Assembly (NCBI GenBank): GCA_028281765.1
Contig: JANQJF010000084.1
Span: 1 to 48,421 of the forward strand
Direction: 5' to 3'
From: Planctomycetota bacterium
GTDB taxonomy: Bacteria > Planctomycetota > UBA1135 > UBA2386
DNA: 48,421 bases
Below the pieces are notes generated by a model. It was not told where the DNA came from. It worked only from the letters and a program-made list of their open reading frames with translations, and ran no database searches. The stretch's first letter is position 1. The number at the start of each line of letters is the position of its first letter. Below are positions 42,123 through 48,421 of the stretch, one piece after another. The translations under genes and the position numbers were made by a program.

Positions 42123-45100
42123 ATGGCCATTCTCACAACGCTCGCTGGCGCGCTGTCGCTGCTGGCTCCTCAACAGTCCCCGGCTCCGCAGCCGTCGACG
42201 AACGACCCGTTCGTCCACAGCCTCGCGTTCCCACGCGAAACCAAGCTCCTCGTGAGCTGGAATGCGACCGCCGAGGGTCCTTGGCCGCGGGCGATCGACT
42301 CGCTGCCCACCGAGCTACGCGACTCGCTTCCTCAGGCACTCGACGGACTCGCGACGATGGCGAACCTCACGCCGGCCGAGTTCGAGGCGCTCACGAATGC
42401 GAGCTACTCGTTCGGAGCCACCAGCTTCGCGAGTCGTGACGAGATCGGCTGGCTCGGCGTTGCGGATTTCGGGAGCAACCTCGACACGGTGGTGTCCGTC
42501 CTCAAGCGGCAGCTCGGCAACGGACCGACGGACGGCACACGCGCCTGGACCTCGAGCACGCCGCTCGGTGTCGACATCTCGTTCGGCACGCACGAGGGCA
42601 CACTGGTGTTCAGCAGCGACACGAACGCGGTGCTTCACGCCATCGATCGACTCGGCGGAGGGCGCGACGGAAGCATGCGTGAGAACATCCGCTTCCAGCG
42701 CTTCCTCGAGCAGGGCAGCACCACGGCGCACGCGGGCAACGCGTTCGCGAGCGCCTACGTCGATGTCGCGGGCATCCTCGACGTCGTGCCGACCATGGTG
42801 CCGGGCCCGATGCGCAACAAGGTCAGCGAGGTGCTGCAAGGCCTACAGCTCCGACAGATCTACGCGCTCGGCTACATCGCGCACTACTTCGACGATCATG
42901 CTCACGAACACGTGCGCATCTGCTTCCCGGAACCGCGCAAGGGCTTGCCCTCGCTGTTCGCGGTGAAGGGCAGCGTCGATCCCGAGATCGCGAAGTTCGT
43001 CCCGGAGGACACGCCGTCGTTCTCGGTGTTCCACCTGGCGACGGACAAGCTGCTCGACGAGACGTTCACTCTGCTCAGCAGCCTGGACGCCAACGCGGGC
43101 AGCCAGCTCAAGCAGATGATGAGCGCCGCCCGCGAGAGCATGTCGATCGACGTCGAGAAGGACGTCTTCGAGGCGCTCGGTCGCCGGTTCGTCGCCCTGC
43201 AGTGGCCGTCTTCCACGGAGCTCGACGGCGTTCTCGTCGTAGCACTCCGCAACCCGATTTCGATCGGCAAGGCTCTGCGCAACACGCGCCAATTCCGAAT
43301 GAACGTCGTCGACGGGTTCGAGGTCTACCGCCACGGCTCGGGGAAACTCTCGCTCGCGCTCGGGGACAGCGATCTGCTGATCTCGTCGTCGGACACGCGA
43401 CTGCAGGCCGTCATGGACCAGTACGGCAGCGGCTACAAGAACCAGACGATCGCAGAACTCCTGCGTACCGCGCCTCCCGGCACGAGCTCGCTCTCGTGGA
43501 CAGACTCCGCCGCGATGTTCGGCAGCTACGTCTCGATGATCGACGATGTCGTGCCGCCGGGAATGCTGCCGGGCAACCTGCGCCGCAACCTCGAGACGGT
43601 GCTGCCGGCACTCGGAGAGTTCACGTCGACGATGACGACCGACGGCGAAGGCCTGTCGGTCCGTAGCCACTCGCCGCTCGGCACGTTCGGAAGCGCATTC
43701 GCTGTAGGACTCACGGCCGCCATCTCCGCGACCCACGAGCTCGATCCTTCGCTCTCGTCCACGCAGCCCTCGCGGCGCGCCCACTTCTCGTGGCGCGTGA
43801 CCGAGATCGCAGCGGCCATCCGCGATGCCGGCAACGCCAACCTCGACGAACTTGTCGCCGCGGCGCAGATCGACGTCTCGCTGCTCGGCAAGCCGAACGG
43901 CGACGGCACTTGGAGCGATCAGGACTACCGATTCAGCGTCCTGCACAGTGACGACGAGGCGAAGAAATTCGTCGTCGTCGCGTGGCCGGACGAGAGCGCG
44001 CGTGGCGACGTGTTCGCATGTGGCGAAGACTGCGTTCCGCTCGTCAACGGCCTACTGACCCACGGCGCCGGCATCGCGAAGGTCACGCCGCGCGACGTCT
44101 TCCTCGGCGGACTCTCGAGCGGTGGACTCGTAACCGGTTGGGAACGCTACGAAGCCACGCTCTCGGACATCGAGTCAACCTCGACGCCGGACGAGTATCG
44201 CCTCGCGGGCCAGGACTGGGCCGACTACCAGGCGATCGTCGCCGCGATGAGCGGCGACCTCGAGCTGCCACCACAAACGCTCATCGGCCACCTCGGGTCG
44301 GAGAACCCGGCCGTCGTCGGCCAGGCCGCGCGCGCAATCGCCAAGCTCGGGATTCGCGAAGGCGTCGAGCCGCTGTGCGAGCGCGCCATCGAGATCGTGG
44401 ACGACCGCGCGCGACGTCAGGTCGCCCGCGCGATCTTCGAGTTCGCAGACGAACGGACGCTCACGACGTCCCGCCAGATGCTGCAGGATCCGGACCCGAT
44501 GATCCGGGCGCTCGCGGCGGCGAACGTCGGCAAGTTCAAGGACGGTGCGTCCGTCGATCGACTCGTCGACATCCTCGTGCGCGACGGCGCGCGCGCGGAC
44601 GACCCGGACCGCACACAGGCGCTCATCAGCCTCGCGGACATCGCCGACCCGCGCTGCCTCTCGGCCGCCGCAGGCTGCGATATCGCCGGCGACGCCCAGG
44701 GCCACGCGCTGGCGTATCTCTTCCAGCAGGCCTCGCCGAAGCTCGGCACCGATGCCGAGGTCGCGACGCTGCTGACCGTGCTCGGGCACAGCTCGACGAT
44801 GCTGCGCCGCTACGCGATTCAGCGCCTCGGCGAGCTCCGTGACGCCAACAGCGCGACGGCACTCGAGCACCGCCTGGCGGTCGAATCGGCTGAGCTGCGC
44901 CCGCTCCTCGAAGTGTCACTCAGCGCGGTCCGCGGGCCCGTGAGCTCGAACACGGCGTCGACGCCCGGCCAGGGCGCCAGCGCCTGGTTCCGCTCGCTCG
45001 ACAAGAAGACCCGCAACATGATCGTCGCCGGCTCGGTCGGCGTGGTCCTGCTGCTCGCCGGCCTGATGTTCGTCGTGCTGCGCAGTCGCCGCCGGCAGGC

Positions 45101-45371
45101 GACCGACTGGGCCGCGATGGCGGCGCCGTCGGAGGAGATGCTCGAAGGCGAAGAAGAACAACAGTTCGACAACCAGCCCTACGAGCAGGCCTACGACGAG
45201 GAGTTCGACGCGCCCCTTCCGCAGGAAGACGGCGAATTCGTCGAGCAAGCCGCGGACGGCGGAGACTTCCTCGACGAGCAGGAAGGCATCCTCGACGGCC
45301 TCGATCCGGAGGCCTACGGCGACGGTTTCGACCTCGACGAGGAGTTCGACGAACAGCCGCAGCAGCGATGA
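42123..45371 (+). CDS. Exported membrane-anchored protein with HEAT repeats and acidic tail
   Basis: 1082 residues. A short hydrophobic N-terminus (MAILTTLAGALSLLAP) should act as a signal peptide. Residues about 30-640 form a large region without a recognised domain, with DUF3352-like elements such as VADFGSNLDTVVSVLKRQL, FASAYVDVAGILDVVP and LDGVLVVALRNP. HEAT repeats lie at about 715-940: LIGHLGSENPAVVGQAARAI, RQMLQDPDPMIRALAAANVG and LGHSSTMLRRYAIQRLGELR. One membrane helix at about 964-985 (MIVAGSVGVVLLLAGLMFVV) is followed by RSRRRQ and about 90 acidic residues. It probably spans the inner membrane with the bulk outside. It overlaps the next gene by four bases. Confidence 0.8.
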   Translation: MAILTTLAGALSLLAPQQSPAPQPSTNDPFVHSLAFPRETKLLVSWNATAEGPWPRAIDSLPTELRDSLPQALDGLATMANLTPAEFEALTNASYSFGATSFASRDEIGWLGVADFGSNLDTVVSVLKRQLGNGPTDGTRAWTSSTPLGVDISFGTHEGTLVFSSDTNAVLHAIDRLGGGRDGSMRENIRFQRFLEQGSTTAHAGNAFASAYVDVAGILDVVPTMVPGPMRNKVSEVLQGLQLRQIYALGYIAHYFDDHAHEHVRICFPEPRKGLPSLFAVKGSVDPEIAKFVPEDTPSFSVFHLATDKLLDETFTLLSSLDANAGSQLKQMMSAARESMSIDVEKDVFEALGRRFVALQWPSSTELDGVLVVALRNPISIGKALRNTRQFRMNVVDGFEVYRHGSGKLSLALGDSDLLISSSDTRLQAVMDQYGSGYKNQTIAELLRTAPPGTSSLSWTDSAAMFGSYVSMIDDVVPPGMLPGNLRRNLETVLPALGEFTSTMTTDGEGLSVRSHSPLGTFGSAFAVGLTAAISATHELDPSLSSTQPSRRAHFSWRVTEIAAAIRDAGNANLDELVAAAQIDVSLLGKPNGDGTWSDQDYRFSVLHSDDEAKKFVVVAWPDESARGDVFACGEDCVPLVNGLLTHGAGIAKVTPRDVFLGGLSSGGLVTGWERYEATLSDIESTSTPDEYRLAGQDWADYQAIVAAMSGDLELPPQTLIGHLGSENPAVVGQAARAIAKLGIREGVEPLCERAIEIVDDRARRQVARAIFEFADERTLTTSRQMLQDPDPMIRALAAANVGKFKDGASVDRLVDILVRDGARADDPDRTQALISLADIADPRCLSAAAGCDIAGDAQGHALAYLFQQASPKLGTDAEVATLLTVLGHSSTMLRRYAIQRLGELRDANSATALEHRLAVESAELRPLLEVSLSAVRGPVSSNTASTPGQGASAWFRSLDKKTRNMIVAGSVGVVLLLAGLMFVVLRSRRRQATDWAAMAAPSEEMLEGEEEQQFDNQPYEQAYDEEFDAPLPQEDGEFVEQAADGGDFLDEQEGILDGLDPEAYGDGFDLDEEFDEQPQQR

Positions 45372-46519
45372 CGATGGGACGCCGCCAGATCGCGATCGCG
45401 TGCGGCTGCCTGTTCGCCGCCGCGAACCCCCTCGCCTCACAGGCGATCGAGGTCGAGGTGCATCTCGCGGCCGACCCAGAGCGTTCCGGCCCGCCGGGCT
45501 GGACGTGGCTCCGCGAAGCCGCGCTACCTCGCGTCGTCGGGAATTGGGGCGACCGGGATAGCCTCGCGGCTCTCTCGTTCCACGTCGACGCACACGGCAA
45601 GATCGAGCTGATCGAAGCCGGCGCAACCGAGGCATACCTCGAAGCGACCGTACGCATCGACAGTGCGGACTGGCTCGCGGCGACCTGTGATGTTCTCGGA
45701 TGCGAGACGTGGCGCTGCGCTGGTGGAATCGAGTTGCCGCCGCGCCTCATGTCCCTGGCGCATCTGCTCGGCGTGCAACGTCCCGAGGCGCACGTCTTCG
45801 ACACGCCGGCACTCGTCGCCCACCTCGCACCGGCGATGGCGCACGACGACGGTCCCTGGGCCGACCTACTGACGATCGGCGCGGTCGAATGTGGCGACAC
45901 CCGCTTCGTCATCGACTGGTCGAGCTCGGAGTCGATCGCCCACGGCTACGGCGGAGGCGGACTCCTGCTGCCCGCGGCCCTCGCCGTCATCGCAGAACTG
46001 CAGAACGACGACCGCGGACTCGATCACGCACGACCGTTCGACGAGCGGGAGCACTGGCGCATCCAGGCGTTCACGGCCCGCAGCGGCGCGCGCTTCGAGG
46101 CCGCGGCGCAGCTGGGCCGACTCGGTGAGGCCGAGTCGATCGACGTGCTCGAGCGCCTGCTGTGGACCGAGGACGCGACGCGCTCGTCCGCGATGGCCGG
46201 ACTGATTCGAGCGGGCTCCTCGGCATCGCTGTCCCGAATCGTGCACGCCGCGGACAAGAAGCTCCGCGGCACCCACGGCCTCGCCGCCGTCGCCGTGTTC
46301 AACCTCTGGGACGACGCCGACGAGTCGACGCGCGAAGCGATCGCGAGCGCCGTCCTGGCTCCGGAGCCGCGCACGCCGGCACCCGAATCGGTCGCGCCGA
46401 CCGCTCCGGACGGCACGAGCAATCACGCGACGATCCTCGCACTCTTGTTCGCCTGCTTCGTCGTTACGTTGGTGCGCTATGTGAAGCTCGAGAGCCGACT
46501 TCGCGCCCAGCGGAGTTGA
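45368..46519 (+). CDS. Exported HEAT-repeat membrane protein of unknown function
   Basis: 383 residues. Signal peptide: RRQIAIACGCLFAAANPLAS. Residues about 25-230 are unassigned, with two cysteine-containing spots (ATCDVLGCETWRC). Two or three HEAT-like units follow at about 235-320 (AAAQLGRLGEAESIDVLERL, RSSAMAGLIRAGSSASLSRI). A C-terminal membrane helix (ATILALLFACFVVTLVRYV) ends in a short basic tail (ESRLRAQRS). Its layout, with signal, HEAT and C-terminal anchor, mirrors the larger protein encoded just upstream, with which it overlaps by ATGA. The two probably work as one envelope complex. Confidence 0.78.
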   Translation: MTMGRRQIAIACGCLFAAANPLASQAIEVEVHLAADPERSGPPGWTWLREAALPRVVGNWGDRDSLAALSFHVDAHGKIELIEAGATEAYLEATVRIDSADWLAATCDVLGCETWRCAGGIELPPRLMSLAHLLGVQRPEAHVFDTPALVAHLAPAMAHDDGPWADLLTIGAVECGDTRFVIDWSSSESIAHGYGGGGLLLPAALAVIAELQNDDRGLDHARPFDEREHWRIQAFTARSGARFEAAAQLGRLGEAESIDVLERLLWTEDATRSSAMAGLIRAGSSASLSRIVHAADKKLRGTHGLAAVAVFNLWDDADESTREAIASAVLAPEPRTPAPESVAPTAPDGTSNHATILALLFACFVVTLVRYVKLESRLRAQRS

Positions 46520-46557
46520 GCTGGCGAGCCTCCCCTGAATCCCGTTCAATCCCGCCC

Positions 46558-47874
46558 GTGAACATCTCGATTTTCGGAACCGGATACGTCGGCGCGGTTT
46601 CATCCGCGTGCTTGGCCGAACTCGGCCACACCATCGTCGGCGTCGACATCAATCCGGTGAAGGTCGACGCGATCAACGAGGGCACCGCCCCGGTCGTCGA
46701 ACCCGGAGTCAGCGAGCGCATCGCGACGAACGTCGCGAACGGCCGCATCCGCGCGACGCTCGACCTCGACGAAGCGATCGACGCCACCGACCTGTCACTC
46801 GTCTGCCTCGGCACCCCGAGTTCGGCGTCGGGCGACCTGTCGACCGAAGCCCTCGAGAGCGTCACGGCCGGAATCGGCCGCGCGATCCAAAAGAAGGGCC
46901 GCGGTCACACGGTGGTCATCCGCAGCACGGTGCAGCCCGGCACGACGCGCGCGCGCCTCGCGCCGATTCTGCAGGAAAGCGCCGGATGTGAACTCGGCGG
47001 CGACGTCGACCTGGCGTTCAACCCCGAGTTCCTGCGCGAAGGCACGGCGGTCAAGGACTTCCACGAGCCGCCGTTCATCCTCGCCGGCTCACTCGGCGAC
47101 GGCGGCATCGAGCGCCTGCGTGAGATGTACGACGGCGTCGATACCGAGTTCTTCTCAACGACGGTCGAAGTCGCCGAGTCGGTCAAGTTCGTCTCGAACA
47201 GCTTTCACGGCCTGAAGATCGCGTTCGCGAACGAAGTCGGCGCGCTGCTCAAGGCCGCGGGCATCGACGCGCGCGAGGCGATGCAGATCTTCTGCGAAGA
47301 CAAGCAGCTCAACATCTCGAAGGTCTACCTCCGGCCCGGCTTCGCGTTCGGCGGGTCGTGCTTGCCGAAGGAGCTGCGCGCGTTCACGGCGTTCGCGCAG
47401 TCGATGGCCGTCGAGACGCCGATGCTCGCGAGCGTACTCCCGAGCAACGAGAAGCAGATCCAGCGCGGCTTCGAGCAGATCGTGCGCCACGGCCGCGGCC
47501 GCGTCGCGCTGTTCGGCCTCGCGTTCAAGCCGGGCACCGACGACCTGCGTGAATCGCCGCTGGTGATCCTCGCCGAGCGCCTGCTCGGTCGCGGGTTCGA
47601 GCTGTCGATCTACGATGCGAGCCTACAGCTCGGCCGGCTGACCGGCGCGAACCGCGAGTTCATCGAGCGCGAGATTCCGCACCTCGACAAGCTGCTCAAG
47701 CCGACCCCGGCGGAGTGCCTCGACGGCGCGGACATGATCGTGATCGGCCACGCGCCGAAGGACGCCGTCGACACGATCGCGGCGCAGCACGAGGGCCGCC
47801 CGATCATCGATCTAGCGAGCGTCGCCGCGCTCGAGGGACTCGGCAGCCCGGCGTACGAAGGTATCTGCTGGTGA
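46558..47874 (+). CDS. Nucleotide-sugar 6-dehydrogenase (GDP-mannose/UDP-glucose dehydrogenase family)
   Basis: 438 residues from a GTG. It oxidises the sugar C6 of a nucleotide sugar to a uronate with two NAD+. The Rossmann motif is FGTGYVG (6-12). Catalytic residues are K210 and N214 in VKFVSNSFHGLK, K220, and the nucleophile C268 in GGSCLPKEL. YLRPGFAFGGSCLPKELRAF and FANEVG resemble AlgD-type GDP-mannose dehydrogenases more than typical UDP-glucose enzymes, but the substrate is not certain. GLAFKPGTDDLRESP marks the C-terminal domain. It overlaps a glycosyltransferase gene by four bases (GTGA), which points to a uronic-acid-containing polysaccharide. Confidence 0.92.
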   Translation: MNISIFGTGYVGAVSSACLAELGHTIVGVDINPVKVDAINEGTAPVVEPGVSERIATNVANGRIRATLDLDEAIDATDLSLVCLGTPSSASGDLSTEALESVTAGIGRAIQKKGRGHTVVIRSTVQPGTTRARLAPILQESAGCELGGDVDLAFNPEFLREGTAVKDFHEPPFILAGSLGDGGIERLREMYDGVDTEFFSTTVEVAESVKFVSNSFHGLKIAFANEVGALLKAAGIDAREAMQIFCEDKQLNISKVYLRPGFAFGGSCLPKELRAFTAFAQSMAVETPMLASVLPSNEKQIQRGFEQIVRHGRGRVALFGLAFKPGTDDLRESPLVILAERLLGRGFELSIYDASLQLGRLTGANREFIEREIPHLDKLLKPTPAECLDGADMIVIGHAPKDAVDTIAAQHEGRPIIDLASVAALEGLGSPAYEGICW

Positions 47875-48421
47875 GTGCCGCACGACCACGGCTGCTGTTC
47901 GTCGCACCGTGGTTCCTGTTCCCGACCGCGTCGGGTGGCCGCATCCGCACGGTGGACATCCTGCGCGGGATGAAGCGCAACGGGCACTTCGAAATCGATC
48001 TCGTCTCCCCGTTGCCCGACGGTTCCGTCGGCGAGTTCCAGACCGATCTCGACTCGATCTGCGACTGGTTCGAAGGCTGGCGCGACGAACCGCGCTCCGC
48101 GCTGACGAAGGCGCTCAAGGTTCCGGGCAAGCTCCCGGTCAGCGTCGCACTCGACGACTCGGCAGCCGCACGGGACGTCATCAGTCGCGCGCTCGCGCGC
48201 AAGCCCGACATCGTCGTGTTCGACTTCGTCCACGCCGCGGTGCACGCCCCGAAGTCGCTCGACGTCCCGACCGTCGTGTTCACGCACAACGTCGAGAGCG
48301 AGATCTACAAACGCCAGGCGGACGCCGCGACGAACCCGCTCAAGCGAATGCTCTGGCGCAACCAGCTCGCGAAGATGCAGCGCTTCGAGCGTGCCGCGAT
48401 GCAGCGCTTCGACACGATCGT
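47871..48421 (+). CDS. GT4-type glycosyltransferase (partial, N-terminal part)
   Basis: 183 residues are present; the gene runs off the end of the window. It starts with a GTG overlapping the dehydrogenase stop. The N-terminal Rossmann half is recognisable from PRLLFVAPWFLFPTASGGRI, which holds the Gly-rich acceptor loop, then RKPDIVVFDFVHAA and PTVVFTHNVESEIYKR. The F-T-H-N-V-E-S motif is typical of GT4 enzymes in exopolysaccharide loci (PslH-like). The C-terminal nucleotide-sugar domain is missing only because of the window edge. It would add a sugar during assembly of the glycan served by the adjacent dehydrogenase. Confidence 0.85.
   Translation, partial: MSAARPRLLFVAPWFLFPTASGGRIRTVDILRGMKRNGHFEIDLVSPLPDGSVGEFQTDLDSICDWFEGWRDEPRSALTKALKVPGKLPVSVALDDSAAARDVISRALARKPDIVVFDFVHAAVHAPKSLDVPTVVFTHNVESEIYKRQADAATNPLKRMLWRNQLAKMQRFERAAMQRFDTI

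Overview
The window is a high-GC (roughly two-thirds G+C by eye) bacterial chromosome segment that most resembles a Planctomycetota genome. The reasons are: extracytoplasmic-function (ECF) sigma factors beside Ser/Thr kinases with WD40 propellers, zinc-finger/TPR anti-sigma-like proteins, many secreted HEAT/LRR/FN3 proteins of unknown role, very few clear Shine-Dalgarno sites, and many start/stop overlaps (ATGA, GTGA, TGATG). The assignment is inference from gene content; no rRNA or marker protein is present to settle it.

Layout. 1-9.4 kb: a transposase C-terminal remnant, a pentapeptide-repeat protein fused to a P-loop-like domain, an alanine-glyoxylate-type aminotransferase, a FliK-like/FhlB pair, a sigma factor / zinc-finger-TPR / secreted-protein operon, a histidine-kinase-like ATPase and queG. 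9.4-17 kb: a degenerate initiator-tRNA-like sequence with its own terminator, a serine hydrolase plus ECF sigma factor on the minus strand, and, divergent from them, a thioredoxin-like gene with an in-frame UGA followed two bases later by a Ser/Thr kinase-WD40 gene. 17-21 kb: a secreted FN3/C25-like protein, a Cys/His-rich lipoprotein and a leucine-rich-repeat protein. 20.8-26 kb: a hydroxylase, methyltransferase, acetyltransferase, glycosyltransferase and B12-binding radical SAM enzyme, probably a small-molecule or surface-glycan pathway. 26-30 kb: a repeat-rich gap with a perfect 50-bp inverted repeat, a small zinc-ribbon gene, and an orphan 844-residue protein with a membrane TPR partner. 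30-39 kb: thiE, queA, a processive-type glycosyltransferase with a lipoprotein propeller, an hsp20 gene behind a consensus sigma-54 promoter, and a four-gene operon (DPM1-like glycosyltransferase, DUF2304, ALDH7-type dehydrogenase, homoserine kinase). 39-48.4 kb: a methyltransferase, an array of six GC-rich hairpins, tRNA-Val(CAC), a membrane histidine kinase, two coupled HEAT-repeat envelope proteins, a nucleotide-sugar dehydrogenase and a truncated GT4 glycosyltransferase, which opens a polysaccharide locus.

The strongest discovery candidate is at 12.0-13.7 kb. A UGA codon interrupts a secreted thioredoxin-like gene exactly where the first catalytic cysteine of the W-C-x-x-C motif belongs. 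A hairpin with a GGU apical loop and a bulged U lies 24 nt downstream, as expected of a bacterial SECIS element. I read this as one 563-residue selenoprotein, transcribed together with a transmembrane Ser/Thr kinase. Other points worth checking are the sigma-54-driven hsp20, the 50-bp perfect inverted repeat, a dispersed polypurine repeat (6280 and 26098), two abnormal tRNA-like elements each followed by a terminator, and a 121-bp tail-to-tail coding overlap.
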